DNA of 64,000 bases. It comes from Streptomyces sp. NRRL S-37. GTDB lineage: Bacteria; Actinomycetota; Actinomycetes; Streptomycetales; Streptomycetaceae. Below are positions 7,640 through 16,049 of the stretch, one piece after another (position 1 is the first letter of the stretch; every line of letters begins with the position of its first letter). Below the pieces are notes generated by a model. It saw only the letters and a program-made list of their open reading frames with translations. It did not search any database and was not told the DNA's origin. The DNA lies in NCBI RefSeq assembly GCF_000721605.1, contig NZ_JOIZ01000006.1, forward strand, positions 310,001 through 374,000. The letters run 5' to 3'. The position numbers were made by a program, and so were the translations under genes.

Positions 7640-8571
7640 GCCATGCCTCCCTTCGGGCGGCCGAGGGAGAGCATGTTCGCCCTGACCTTCTGCCACGGCG
7701 TCGGCGGCAGCTGGCGCGTGGAGCCCTTGGCGTAGTAGCGCTCCAGGTAGTACTGGCCGACGCTGAAGACCGAGGTCAGCAGCAGGTACCAGGCCGCGGC
7801 GAGGAACAGCATCTCGGCCGGGGCACCGGAGCTCTGGCCGATGTCCTGCGCGACCCGGAACAGTTCGGAGTACTGGACGACCGAGACCAGCGAGGTCGTC
7901 TTCAGCATGTTGATGACCTCGTTGCCCGTCGGCGGCACGATCACGCGCATCGCCTGCGGGATGACGATCCGGCGCAGCGTCTTCGCGTGGCTCATGCCCA
8001 GCGCGTGCGACGCCTCGGTCTGGCCCTCGTCGACCGAGAGCAGACCGGCCCGGCAGATCTCCGCCATGTACGCGGCCTCGTTGAGGCCGAGACCCAGCAG
8101 CACCGTCAGGAGCGGGGTCATGAACTGCGACCACTCGTCCTTGTAGACCGGCCCCAGGTTGATGTACTCGAAGACCAGGCCCAGGTTGAACCAGACCACC
8201 AGCTGCACCAGGACCGGGGTGCCGCGGAAGAACCAGATGTAGAACCACGCGATCGTCGAGGTCACCGGGTTCTTCGACAGGCGCATCACGGCCAGCAGGA
8301 TGCCGCCGAAAATACCGATCGCCATGGACAGCACGGTGATCAGCAGCGTCTTGCCGACGCCGTCGAGGACGCGGTCGTCGAGGAAGTACTCGGGGATCGC
8401 GTCCCAGTTGATCCTGCCCTGGGAGAACGCGTAGACGATCCCGCCGAGCAGGACGAGGGCGATGACGGCGGAGACGTACCGCCCGTAGTGCCGGACGGGG
8501 ATGGCCCTGATGGCCTCCGGACCGGCCGGGGGTGTGCCGGCCGGGCCCGTCGTCTTGTCGATGTCAGTCAC
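7636..8571 (-). CDS. Polar amino acid ABC transporter, permease
   Basis: Inner-membrane permease of the His/Glu/Gln family, 311 residues with a GTG start. It has a cytoplasmic N-terminal tail of about 30 residues, a first helix around [17 protein letters not shown], then the five-helix core. The EAA loop reads [38 protein letters not shown] is the family's characteristic RGTP box. Only one permease is present, so a homodimer is expected, unlike the two-permease GluABCD layout. It lies 32 nt after the binding protein gene. Confidence 0.95.
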   Translation of the reverse strand: MTDIDKTTGPAGTPPAGPEAIRAIPVRHYGRYVSAVIALVLLGGIVYAFSQGRINWDAIPEYFLDDRVLDGVGKTLLITVLSMAIGIFGGILLAVMRLSKNPVTSTIAWFYIWFFRGTPVLVQLVVWFNLGLVFEYINLGPVYKDEWSQFMTPLLTVLLGLGLNEAAYMAEICRAGLLSVDEGQTEASHALGMSHAKTLRRIVIPQAMRVIVPPTGNEVINMLKTTSLVSVVQYSELFRVAQDIGQSSGAPAEMLFLAAAWYLLLTSVFSVGQYYLERYYAKGSTRQLPPTPWQKVRANMLSLGRPKGGMA

Positions 8572-8603
8572 GGGTGCTGCCTTTCAGCGCCGCTCGGCCG
8601 CGG

Positions 8604-9560
8604 TCACTTGCCGCCGTTGACGGTGGCTTCCTTCACGGCGCCTTCCGCGACGCCCCACTTGTCCAGGACCTTCTGGTACTCGCCGTTCTTGATGATCTCG
8701 TCCAGCGCGGCCTTGAGGGCGTCCCGCAGCTGCGTGTCCTCCTTGGCGACCGCGATGCCGTACGGGGCGGCCTCGACCTGCTCGCCGACGAGCTGGAAGT
8801 CGTTGCCGCCGCCCGAGGTCTTCACGGCGTACGCGGCGACCGGGAAGTCGGAGGAACCGGCGTCGGCGCCGCCCGCGCGCAGGCGGGTCTGGGCCTGCTG
8901 GTCGTTGTCGTAGGGCTCGATGGTGAGCTTCTCGCCCGCGGGGCACTTCTCCGCCTCGGCCTTGGCGAGGTCCTCCGAGACCGTGCCGCGCTGGAGCACG
9001 ATCTTCTTGCCGCACAGGTCGGACCAGGTCTTGATGCCCTGGTCGTCACCCTTCTTGGTGTAGATCGAGACACCCGCGGTGAAGTAGTCGACGAAGTCGA
9101 CGCCCTCGCCGACCTTCTTGCCGGTCTCGGCGTCGACGCCCTCCTGACGGTCCTTGGTGTCGGTCATCGCGGACATGGCGATGTCGTACCGGTCGGAGCG
9201 CAGGCCGGTGATCAGCGTGTCGAAGGTGCCGTTCTCGAACTCGAACTTCACGCCGAGCTGCTTGCCCATGGCGTCCGCGAGATCGGGGTCGATGCCGACG
9301 GTCTTGCCGGAACCGTCCTTGAACTCGACCGGGGCGTACGCGATGTCCGAGCCCACCTTGATGACGCCCGCCTTGCGGATGTCGTCCGGGAGCTTGTCGG
9401 CGAGGGGAGCGGTGGACGTCTCGGAGGTGCCGGCGTCGTTGCCCTCGTCCGTCTGGTCACCGCAGCCGGTGAGAAGCAGTGCGCCTGCGACCGCGATCGC
9501 GCCGGCCGCTGCAAGACGGGAACGCGCGGCGGTGGTACGACGGGTGGTGCTTGCGGTCAT
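8604..9560 (-). CDS. Amino acid ABC transporter, substrate-binding lipoprotein
   Basis: Extracellular lipoprotein of 318 residues. A signal peptide with a basic start ends in the lipobox LLTGCGDQ, with Cys about residue 32. The mature part has the SBP_bac_3 fold: VGSDIAYAPVEFKDGSGKTVGID at the ligand-binding start and LRSDRYDIAMSAMTDT for the second lobe. ATG at 9560 has GGAGG 8 nt upstream and leaves an N-terminus starting MTASTTRRTT. The family binds polar or acidic amino acids; the exact ligand is not readable. It is first in the operon. Confidence 0.95.
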   Translation of the reverse strand: MTASTTRRTTAARSRLAAAGAIAVAGALLLTGCGDQTDEGNDAGTSETSTAPLADKLPDDIRKAGVIKVGSDIAYAPVEFKDGSGKTVGIDPDLADAMGKQLGVKFEFENGTFDTLITGLRSDRYDIAMSAMTDTKDRQEGVDAETGKKVGEGVDFVDYFTAGVSIYTKKGDDQGIKTWSDLCGKKIVLQRGTVSEDLAKAEAEKCPAGEKLTIEPYDNDQQAQTRLRAGGADAGSSDFPVAAYAVKTSGGGNDFQLVGEQVEAAPYGIAVAKEDTQLRDALKAALDEIIKNGEYQKVLDKWGVAEGAVKEATVNGGK

Positions 9561-10142
9561 GGTGGGTTCCTCCGGCGGATGGGTGGAGATGCCGATGGGC
9601 GGGCCCTGCCGACGGGTATCGGCAGCGCCGCAGGTCGACAAGAACACACGTCTTCGAGTGTCGCGACCTCGTGCGATTACGGCATCTTGCCATTCGGTCT
9701 GAGCCATTCAGGGGGCCCGCGATGTCAAAATCGGATAACGGGTGACACCCGAACCGCATCACTCCGGGACATCCGACCGGACAGTCTGCGGGAATCAGCC
9801 GTTCCGGCCGGAAGATCTGCGGTCCATTCCAGGATATGGACGCGTCGGCCGTGGTTTTTGTCGTGATTGTGGGCTTGCTCGTAGACCGTCCCGACCTTGT
9901 CCTGATAAGAAGCGACAATTCAGAGCGGCGGCATGTGACCTTCGCGTTATGGACTCGTCGCCGACGGCGTCCGTCCGGTAAGAAGGTTCTTTACACCCCT
10001 CATCCGGGGCTCAGGGCGCGTGTGCGGCGCGCCCGTCGTGTTCGGCCTGTACGTATCAACCCTCCGGGCCGTACGCGGTCCCGCCCACCCCTCACCAGGA
10101 GTGGCAACCCTCAAACCATGAACATTTAAGGGGTAAAACCAA
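9561..10142. other. Intergenic region between ABC operon and malic enzyme
   Basis: 582 bp without a convincing gene. It must hold the divergent promoters. A minus-strand TTGACA (9723-9728) is a perfect -35 hexamer, but I see no good -10 at 16-19 bp. CCCCTCATCCGGGG near 9997 forms a small hairpin in the leader of the malic enzyme gene. Base composition is less GC-rich than the flanking genes, as expected for regulatory DNA. Confidence 0.5.
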
Positions 10143-11381
10143 GTGGCAGCGGAGATTGTCAATCCTCGCAGCGACAGCGAACACCGGAACGGTCGTACGG
10201 AGCAGGGCGACGGGGCCGAGCCCCTCGACTCCTTCGACCCGGCGTTCGCGCTGCACCGCGGCGGCAAGATGGCCGTGCAGGCCACCGTGCCGATCCGTGA
10301 CAAGGACGATCTGTCCCTGGCGTACACGCCCGGCGTCGCGAAGGTGTGCAGCGCGATCGCCGAGCAGCCGGACCTCGTCCACGACTACACGTGGAAGTCG
10401 CAGGTCGTCGCCGTCGTGACGGACGGTACGGCCGTGCTGGGACTCGGTGACATCGGGCCCGAGGCCTCCCTCCCGGTGATGGAGGGCAAGGCCATCCTCT
10501 TCAAGCAGTTCGGCGGCGTGGACGCGGTCCCGATCGCCCTGAGCTGCACCGACGTGGACGAGATCGTCGAGACCGTGGTCCGGCTCGCCCCGTCCTTCGG
10601 CGGGGTGAACCTGGAGGACATCTCCGCGCCCCGCTGCTTCGAGATCGAGAAGCGGCTGCAGGAGCGGCTGGACATCCCGGTCTTCCACGACGACCAGCAC
10701 GGCACGGCGGTCGTGTCGCTGGCGGCGCTGCGGAACGCGGCGCGGCTGAGCGGACGGACGCTCGGTGAGCTGCGGGCCGTGATCTCGGGCGCGGGCGCGG
10801 CGGGTGTCGCGATCGCCAAGATGCTGATCGAGGCCGGTATCGGCGATGTCGCCGTGGCCGACCGCAAGGGCGTCGTGTCGCGGGACCGCGAGGACCTCAC
10901 GCCGGTCAAGGCGGAGCTGGCGTCGTTCACCAACAAGGCCGGCCTCTCCGGAACGCTGGAGTCGGCGCTGGCCGGCGCCGACGTCTTCATCGGCGTCTCC
11001 GGCGGCACGGTGCCGGAGACGGCGGTGGCGTCGATGGCCGAGGGCGCGTTCGTCTTCGCCATGGCCAACCCCGACCCGGAGGTGCACCCGGAGATCGCGC
11101 ACAAGTACGCGGCGGTCGTGGCCACCGGGCGGTCGGACTTCCCGAACCAGATCAACAACGTGCTGGCGTTCCCCGGCATCTTCGCCGGCGCGCTCCAGGT
11201 GCGGGCCTCCCGGATCACCGAGGGGATGAAGCTGGCGGCGGCCGAGGCGCTGGCCTCGGTGGTCGGCGACGATCTCGCCGCCGACTACGTCATCCCGTCC
11301 CCGTTCGACGAGCGGGTCGCCCCCGCGGTGACGGCGGCGGTGGCCGCGGCCGCCCGTGCGGAGGGTGTCGCCCGCCGCTGA
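10143..11381 (+). CDS. NAD(P)-dependent malic enzyme
   Basis: Oxidative decarboxylation of malate to pyruvate; 412 residues, the short bacterial form without a phosphotransacetylase tail. Residues 56-70 contain LAYTPGVAKVC, with the substrate-contacting region continuing in VTDGTAVLGLGDIGPEA. The metal ligands fall in FHDDQHGTA, and the Rossmann segment is VISGAGAAGVAIAKML. GTG at 10143 is preceded by AGGGG about 10 nt upstream. A strong hairpin follows the stop, so it is monocistronic. It links the TCA cycle to gluconeogenesis and NADPH supply; cofactor preference is not decided by the sequence I can see. Confidence 0.95.
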   Translation: MAAEIVNPRSDSEHRNGRTEQGDGAEPLDSFDPAFALHRGGKMAVQATVPIRDKDDLSLAYTPGVAKVCSAIAEQPDLVHDYTWKSQVVAVVTDGTAVLGLGDIGPEASLPVMEGKAILFKQFGGVDAVPIALSCTDVDEIVETVVRLAPSFGGVNLEDISAPRCFEIEKRLQERLDIPVFHDDQHGTAVVSLAALRNAARLSGRTLGELRAVISGAGAAGVAIAKMLIEAGIGDVAVADRKGVVSRDREDLTPVKAELASFTNKAGLSGTLESALAGADVFIGVSGGTVPETAVASMAEGAFVFAMANPDPEVHPEIAHKYAAVVATGRSDFPNQINNVLAFPGIFAGALQVRASRITEGMKLAAAEALASVVGDDLAADYVIPSPFDERVAPAVTAAVAAAARAEGVARR

Positions 11382-11398
11382 GGCGCGCGGACCGTCGG

Positions 11399-11430
11399 CC
11401 GGCCCCGTCCCGAGTGGACGGGGCCGGTTT
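11399..11430 (+). terminator. Rho-independent-type terminator after malic enzyme
   Basis: CCGGCCCCGTCC (11399-11410) pairs perfectly with GGACGGGGCCGG (11416-11427) around CGAGT, followed by TTTCTTCTT. Confidence 0.92.
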
Positions 11431-11530
11431 CTTCTTCCGGGGCTTGGGCCGCCCGGGTGGCGGATCCCGCCGGGTGGCAAGAGGGCGTGTCTCACAGCGG
11501 GGCCTGGTTCCTTCGGCGGGGCGGGGAACC

Positions 11531-11536
11531 TATCGT
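11531..11536 (+). promoter_or_regulatory. -10 element TATCGT, leaderless geometry
   Basis: TATCGT lies 7 nt before the ATG at 11544. Confidence 0.4.
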
Positions 11537-11543
11537 CAAGGTC

Positions 11544-12509
11544 ATGTTCGCCGTCTACGCCGCCCGAATCGACCGCGACCAGCCGCTCGCGGGTCTGGAG
11601 ACGGGAGAGCGCCCCGCTCCCGAGTCCCGGCCCGGCTGGAGCACCGTCACGGTCAAGGCCGCCTCCCTCAACCATCATGACCTCTGGTCCCTGCGGGGCG
11701 TCGGCCTCGCGGAGGACAAGCTGCCGATGATCCTCGGCTGCGACGCCGCCGGCGTCGACGAGGACGGCAACGAGGTCGTCCTGCACTCGGTGATCGGACA
11801 GAGCGGCCACGGGGTGGGGCCCCGCGAGCCCCGCTCCATCCTCACCGAGCGCTACCAGGGCACGTTCGCCGAGCAGGTCGCCGTGCCCACCTGGAACGTC
11901 CTGCCCAAGCCGAAGGAGCTCTCCTTCGAGGAGGCCGCCTGTCTGCCGACCGCCTGGCTGACCGCGTACCGGATGCTGTTCACCAACGCCGGGGTCCGCC
12001 CCGGGGACTCCGTCCTGGTGCAGGGGGCCGGGGGCGGTGTCGCCACCGCCGCGATCGTGCTCGGCAAGGCCGCGGGGCTGCGGGTCTTCGCCACCAGCCG
12101 GGACGAGGCCAAGCGGAAGCGGGCGCTGGAACTCGGGGCCGTGGATGCCGTGGAGACCGGGGCGCGGCTGCCGCAGCGGGTCGACGCGGTGATCGAGACC
12201 GTGGGGGCGGCCACCTGGTCCCACTCGGTGAAGTCGCTGCGGCCCGGCGGCACGCTGGTCATCTCCGGTGCCACCAGTGGTGACCGGCCCTCGCACGCCG
12301 AGCTGACCCGGATCTTCTTCCTGGAGCTCAAGGTCGTCGGGTCGACCATGGGCACCAAGGACGAGCTGGAGGACCTGCTCTCCTTCTGCGCCGCCACGGG
12401 GGTGCGTCCCGTCATCGACGAGGTGCTGCCCATGGACCGGGCCCGGGAGGGCTTCGAACGGATGGAGTCCGGCGGGCAGTTCGGCAAGATCGTGCTCACC
12501 AATCCCTGA
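11544..12509 (+). CDS. Zinc-type alcohol dehydrogenase / quinone oxidoreductase family protein
   Basis: Medium-chain dehydrogenase/reductase of 321 residues. The GroES-like N-terminal domain includes VKAASLNHHDLWSLRGVG and GCDAAGVDEDGNEV. The Rossmann domain has VLVQGAGGGVATAAIVLGKAAG, and the C-terminal lid ends in MESGGQFGKIVL. The cysteine ligands of the structural zinc are absent, so it is likely a zinc-independent NADPH reductase of the QOR/YhfP type. ATG 11544 is chosen because the family starts MFAVYAARID; an upstream in-frame ATG at 11457 gives an unrelated leader. Confidence 0.9.
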   Translation: MFAVYAARIDRDQPLAGLETGERPAPESRPGWSTVTVKAASLNHHDLWSLRGVGLAEDKLPMILGCDAAGVDEDGNEVVLHSVIGQSGHGVGPREPRSILTERYQGTFAEQVAVPTWNVLPKPKELSFEEAACLPTAWLTAYRMLFTNAGVRPGDSVLVQGAGGGVATAAIVLGKAAGLRVFATSRDEAKRKRALELGAVDAVETGARLPQRVDAVIETVGAATWSHSVKSLRPGGTLVISGATSGDRPSHAELTRIFFLELKVVGSTMGTKDELEDLLSFCAATGVRPVIDEVLPMDRAREGFERMESGGQFGKIVLTNP

Positions 12510-12525
12510 GGGGCGAGGCTCACCT

Positions 12526-12559
12526 CGACGGCCGGTCCGGGTCTCCGGGCCGGCCGTCG
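12526..12559 (+). terminator. Terminator hairpin after oxidoreductase gene
   Basis: A 15-nt arm (12526-12540) pairs with 12545-12559 around GTCT with one mismatch. It is GC-rich with no U-tract, a common Streptomyces form. Confidence 0.8.
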
Positions 12560-12562
12560 GCA

Positions 12563-12607
12563 TGTCAACCGGGGTTGACGGCGAGGGGGTGTCAACGTAC
12601 GTTGACA
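12563..12607. promoter_or_regulatory. Leaderless promoter with two palindromic operators
   Basis: TGTCAACGTACGTTGACA (12590-12607) is a perfect 18-bp palindrome. A second, GTCAACC-GG-GGTTGAC, lies at 12564-12579, about 27 bp away centre to centre. TTGACG (12575-12580) and TACGTT (12598-12603) form a -35/-10 pair with 17-bp spacing, placing the transcription start at the A of ATG 12610. Both operators overlap promoter hexamers, which fits autorepression by the HTH protein. Confidence 0.75.
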
Positions 12608-12609
12608 TC

Positions 12610-12819
12610 ATGACTGAGGCAACCGACCTCGCCGAGCGGGCGGGCGATCGCGATCCACGGGTCGGCCTGCGGGCCGTCGCCGCCCTGCGCCGGCTGCTGG
12701 AGCAACTGGAGACCGTGCAGGTGCGCAACGCGCGCAACCAGGGCTGGTCGTGGCAGGAGATCGCCACCGAACTCGGGGTCAGCAGGCAGGCCGTGCACAA
12801 GAAGTACGGGAGGCATTGA
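12610..12819 (+). CDS. Small helix-turn-helix protein
   Basis: Protein of 69 residues. An N-terminal helix rich in Leu and Arg (about 18-38) precedes a helix-turn-helix of the kind found in sigma region 4 and Trp repressors (WSWQEIATELGVSRQAVHKKYGR). The stop overlaps the start of the Clp-domain gene by one base (TGATG), so the two are coupled. The perfect palindromes over its promoter suggest it represses its own operon. Similar HTH plus Clp-N pairs are found in actinomycetes; their role is not established. Confidence 0.87.
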   Translation: MTEATDLAERAGDRDPRVGLRAVAALRRLLEQLETVQVRNARNQGWSWQEIATELGVSRQAVHKKYGRH

Positions 12820-13382
12820 TGTTCGAGCGGTTCACGAAGGACGCCCGTGATGTGGTGAAGGGGGCGGTCGGGCACGCGGAGGAGGCGGGGGCCGAGCGGG
12901 TCGGTGCCGAGCATCTGCTGCTGGCCCTGCTCGACCGGGAGGGGAGCCGGGCCTCGTTCGTGCTGGCCGCCCTCGGCGCCGGTGAGCGGCGGGAATCGGT
13001 GCGGGCGGCGCTGGGGGAGGCCCGGCGGCGGGCCGGGCTGACGCAGGCCGAGACCGACGCCCTCGCCGGGCTCGGCATCGACGTGCCGGAGATCGTGGCC
13101 CGGGTGGAGGAGGTGCACGGGGCCGGGGCGATGTCCGGCGACCGGAAGGCCGGGGGCCGCAGGTCGGGACACCGGCCCTTCGACCGCGCGGCCAAGGACG
13201 TCCTCACGGGCGCCCTGCGCGCCGCCACCGCCCTGCGCGACCGCCGTATCGGCGACGAGCACCTTCTGCTCGCCCTCACCACCCGCCCCGGCGTCCCCGC
13301 CGAGGTCCTCGCCGACCACGGCGTGACGTACGAGTCCGTGACCCGGGTCCTCCACGGGGGCGGCGAGGCCAAGGCGGGCTGA
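12819..13382 (+). CDS. Clp N-terminal (ClpA/ClpC R) domain protein without ATPase
   Basis: Protein of 187 residues with two Clp repeat motifs. The first is MFERFTKDARDVVKGAVGHAEEAG...VGAEHLLLALL (about 1-40); the second is FDRAAKDVLTGALRAATALRDRRIGDEHLLLALTT (about 115-155). In ClpC these repeats bind adaptors and substrates, but here there is no AAA+ module. It could act as a decoy adaptor or a dedicated partner of the coupled HTH regulator, for example delivering it to or shielding it from ClpCP. That is inference. The C-terminal ~20 residues are low-complexity. Confidence 0.9.
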   Translation: MFERFTKDARDVVKGAVGHAEEAGAERVGAEHLLLALLDREGSRASFVLAALGAGERRESVRAALGEARRRAGLTQAETDALAGLGIDVPEIVARVEEVHGAGAMSGDRKAGGRRSGHRPFDRAAKDVLTGALRAATALRDRRIGDEHLLLALTTRPGVPAEVLADHGVTYESVTRVLHGGGEAKAG

Positions 13383-13735
13383 CGTCGGCGCGGGCCTGGC
13401 CCGACCCGGTCGGGCCTGGTGCGTCCCCGTTGGGCCGGGATCGTCCCGGTGGGCGGGGCCGGAGGGCTTCGGCCGGGCCTGGGTGGGTGCACCGGTCCTG
13501 CGGCCACGGCCGGGTCTCGCCGGGCCCGGGGTGTTCCATGGGGCCGGGGTGTGCCGGAGTCCGGGTGCTGGTCCGGGGCCGGAGGGTTTCGGCCGGGCTC
13601 GGGTGGGCGGACCGGTCCTGCGGCCACCGTCGGGTCTTGCCGGGTCCGGGGTGTTCCGTTGGGCCGGGCCCCGGGTGCCGCCCCGGGCCGGATGGGCCGG
13701 TGCGGGGCCGGTCGTGTCCGGCCGGGGCAGGAGGC
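13383..13735. repeat. Non-coding region with 120-bp-period imperfect tandem repeat
   Basis: 353 bp between the convergent Clp-domain and PadR genes. A block at about 13455-13548 recurs at 13575-13668. Both start GGGGCCGGAGGG-TTCGGCCGGG with one base different, and both share ACCGGTCCTGCGGCCAC and GGGGTGTTCC. I see no credible gene; the frames through it are Gly/Arg/Pro-rich artefacts. The repeat may be an old duplication or structured 3' UTR. Confidence 0.6.
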
Positions 13736-14773
13736 CTACCGCTTCGGGGCGCGCAGGATCACCCCGATGTGGGCCGCCGCCGTGGACAGGTGGCGGCGGG
13801 CGTCGCGGAGCTGGTCCGGGGTGACCCCGTGGTCGCGGGCCGCGTCGCGGATGTCGTCCCGGAAGCGGTCCAGCAGGCGGTCCAGGTCGCGGGCCGGGTC
13901 GCCGGTGGAGTCCGAGGTGTCCTCGTGCGCCCAGGCCGGGGTGTAGTCGGCGGGGAAGTCCTCGGGCGTCTCCGAGTACGCCGGCTCCGAGGTCTTGCCG
14001 GAGGCTCCCGTGCCGCTGCGGCCGAAGGCGAAGTCCTTGCCGAACCCGCTCATCTCCTTGGCCAGTTCACCCAGGCCTTCGCGCAGCCCCGTCGGCCAGT
14101 CGCCCCGCGCGAAGTGGCCCTGCACCTGCTCCTGGACCTGGCGCATGATGCGCTGCACCTCCTCCTGCGCCCTGTCCTGGGCCTCCTTGGCCTGGCGGCG
14201 GGCGCGCTGGGCCTCCTCGCGGGAGCGACGGCTCTCGTCCTTGGCGCGGCGGGCCTGCTCCTTCCACTCCTGCTTGGCGCGGCGCATCTCCTCCTTGGCC
14301 GCCTGCCAGGCGTCCTTGTCGCCGAAGACCCCGAAGTCGCCGAAAGCGCCTTCCTCCCCGGCGGACGCCCCGCCCGTACGGCTCTGGCGGGCCTTGCCGG
14401 CCGCGGCCCGCATCTCGCGGCGCAGATCGCCCGCCGCGCCGCTGACGTCGGCCCGGATCTCGGCGGCCAGCTCGGCGACCGACTCCCGGATCTCCAGCTC
14501 CAGATCGGCCAGCTCGCCGCTGCGTTCGGCCAGTTCGGCGCGGCCGGCGTCGGTGATGGAGTACACCTTGCGACCGCCCTCGGTGGTGTGGGTGACCAGA
14601 CCCTCCGCCTCCAGCTTGGCCAGGCGCGGGTAGACCGTGCCCGCCGAGGGCGCGTACAGCCCCTGGAAGCGCTCCTCCAGCAGGCGGATCACCTCGTAGC
14701 CGTGGCGCGGGGCCTCGTCCAGCAGCTTCAGCAGGTAGAGGCGGAGGCGTCCGTGGGCGAAGACGGGGGGCAT
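13736..14773 (-). CDS. PadR family regulator with long coiled-coil extension
   Basis: Protein of 345 residues. Residues 1-90 are a PadR winged helix: RLYLLKLLDEAPRHGYEVIRLLEERF, then YAPSAGTVYPRLAKLEAEGLV. The rest is unusual: a long charged helical region (about 90-240, rich in E, R, K, Q and A, e.g. RAKQEWKEQARRAKDESRR) and a C-terminal helical domain ending VTPDQLRDARRHL. The extension probably makes a dimerising coiled coil. It lies 1 nt after the DUF4097 gene stop (TGACATG), in an operon with it. Confidence 0.9.
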   Translation of the reverse strand: MPPVFAHGRLRLYLLKLLDEAPRHGYEVIRLLEERFQGLYAPSAGTVYPRLAKLEAEGLVTHTTEGGRKVYSITDAGRAELAERSGELADLELEIRESVAELAAEIRADVSGAAGDLRREMRAAAGKARQSRTGGASAGEEGAFGDFGVFGDKDAWQAAKEEMRRAKQEWKEQARRAKDESRRSREEAQRARRQAKEAQDRAQEEVQRIMRQVQEQVQGHFARGDWPTGLREGLGELAKEMSGFGKDFAFGRSGTGASGKTSEPAYSETPEDFPADYTPAWAHEDTSDSTGDPARDLDRLLDRFRDDIRDAARDHGVTPDQLRDARRHLSTAAAHIGVILRAPKR

Positions 14774-14774
14774 G

Positions 14775-15647
14775 TCAGAGCACCTTCTTGTCGGTCGTAC
14801 CGGCATTGTCTCCCGAGGCGGACGGCGGTTCGGGCTCGTGCTCCCCGGCCGGGCGGCGCAGCAGGGCGATGGAGCCGGAGACGGTGGTGGCGCGCAGCCT
14901 GCCGCTGCCGGTGCCCAGGCGGCCGGTGAGTTTGTGGGCGCCCCACATGCCCTGGACCCGGAGGCCGTCGAAGGCGTTGGAGATGGCGCCGCTCGCCGTG
15001 TTCGCCTCGACGTCCGCGTCCGCGGGGTCCGGCAGCCGGATGGCGATCTCGCCCGAGACGCTGGTCAGCCGGACGTCGGTGGGGCCGCCGGGATCGAGGT
15101 CCACGATCATGGATCCGCTGACGGTGTCCGCCCGCACGGAGGGGCCGGAGCCCTCGACGACGGTGAGGTCGCCGGAGACGGAGGCGAAGCGGAGGTCGCC
15201 GGTGACGGACTGGGCCTCCACGCCCCCGGACACGGTCTCCGCGCGCACCGGGCCGGAGAGGGCGACCAGGGTGGTGTCGCCGGCGACGCCCTTCACCGAG
15301 ACGGAGCCCTGGACGCCGGAGACCACGGCGCCGGCGCCGACCACGCCCACCTCGATCCGGGTGCGGGCCGGGACGGCGAGGGAGACCACCGCGCTGCGGC
15401 GCCAGCCCTTGCGGTCCAGCCACTTGAGGAAGCCCTTCCAGGGGAGGTCGTCGTAGGCGACCGTGAGGGTGTCGTCCTGCTGGGTGACCACCAGGGGTGG
15501 GCCCTCGATGTCGGAGACCTGGAGGTGGGCGGTGGGGTCGTCGGTGCCGACGATGTTCACCGTGCCGTTGACGATGCGGACGTGCAGGTCGGTGAGGGGG
15601 GTGTCGAAGGTGAGCTTCGTGGGTTGCGCGACGGTCCACTCGGGCAT
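14775..15647 (-). CDS. DUF4097 beta-helix repeat protein
   Basis: Protein of 290 residues, no signal peptide. It consists of short beta repeats ending in VSG-type turns (e.g. VRAETVSGGVEAQSVTGDL, LRFASVSGDLTVVEGSG), the DUF4097/adhesin-like beta-helix. AGGAGG precedes the ATG by 8 nt. In actinomycetes this family is often encoded beside PadR regulators and membrane-stress genes; its activity is unknown. First gene of the operon. Confidence 0.9.
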   Translation of the reverse strand: MPEWTVAQPTKLTFDTPLTDLHVRIVNGTVNIVGTDDPTAHLQVSDIEGPPLVVTQQDDTLTVAYDDLPWKGFLKWLDRKGWRRSAVVSLAVPARTRIEVGVVGAGAVVSGVQGSVSVKGVAGDTTLVALSGPVRAETVSGGVEAQSVTGDLRFASVSGDLTVVEGSGPSVRADTVSGSMIVDLDPGGPTDVRLTSVSGEIAIRLPDPADADVEANTASGAISNAFDGLRVQGMWGAHKLTGRLGTGSGRLRATTVSGSIALLRRPAGEHEPEPPSASGDNAGTTDKKVL

Positions 15648-15699
15648 GGTGGGGCCTCCTGCTCGGCGCATGGCGCTCGGCGCTCGATGGCGACGCGGC

Positions 15700-15733
15700 A
15701 TATCGCGTCTTACGTGATTCACGATATATCGCG
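15700..15733. promoter_or_regulatory. Candidate PadR operator and promoter region
   Basis: ATATCGCG occurs at 15700-15707 and again at 15726-15733, with CGTGA-T-TCACG (15713-15723) and the palindrome CGATATATCG (15722-15731) between them. The cluster lies about 55-85 nt upstream of the DUF4097-padR operon. It is sharply AT-rich for the region, as PadR sites usually are. Confidence 0.6.
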
Positions 15734-15739
15734 GCAGGG

Positions 15740-16049
15740 GAAAGTCAAGGCACTCGTTCTGGTGATCCGTCGGCTTGTGGCTGTGCCGATGGTGAGGTGT
15801 GCTGGTGCTGGGCGGGAGGTGTTCGCGTGGCCCGGCGCCTTGCGGGTGCCCCGGTGTGGGGGTGGGCCGGGGGTGGGTTGCGCTGCCCGGCGCTTGCGGG
15901 GTGCTGTCGCGCCCACCCGTGCCGCCCTGGGGGTACCTCCCAGGCCCTTGAGGCGCTGGGGGAGGCACGACTGCCCGCGGATCGCGGGGCGTGCGGTGCG
16001 GCTGCTTGCGGAAGCGGCGGGACGGCACGATTGCCCGTGGGAACGCGGT
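15740..16049. other. Gene-free region with palindromic intergenic repeat
   Basis: About 310 bp without a believable gene. At 15921-15968 a hairpin-forming stretch (CCTGGGGGTACCTCCCAGG followed by GGCGCTGGGGGAGGCA) looks like a dispersed Streptomyces intergenic palindrome. The adjoining GGCACGACTGCCCG recurs as GGCACGATTGCCCG about 60 bp downstream. Confidence 0.5.

Noticed and set aside
9723..9728. TTGACA as promoter of the ABC operon
   Set aside because: Perfect -35 hexamer but no TAnnnT within 16-19 bp downstream on that strand, so I do not call a promoter.
10092..13355. 1087-residue reverse-strand open frame opposite malic enzyme and neighbours
   Set aside because: Mirror of high GC3 in the true plus-strand genes; composition is artefactual and it crosses strong terminators.
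13419..13946. 175-residue plus-strand frame in the spacer after the Clp-domain gene
   Set aside because: No ribosome binding site; Gly/Arg/Pro-rich; runs into the antisense of padR.
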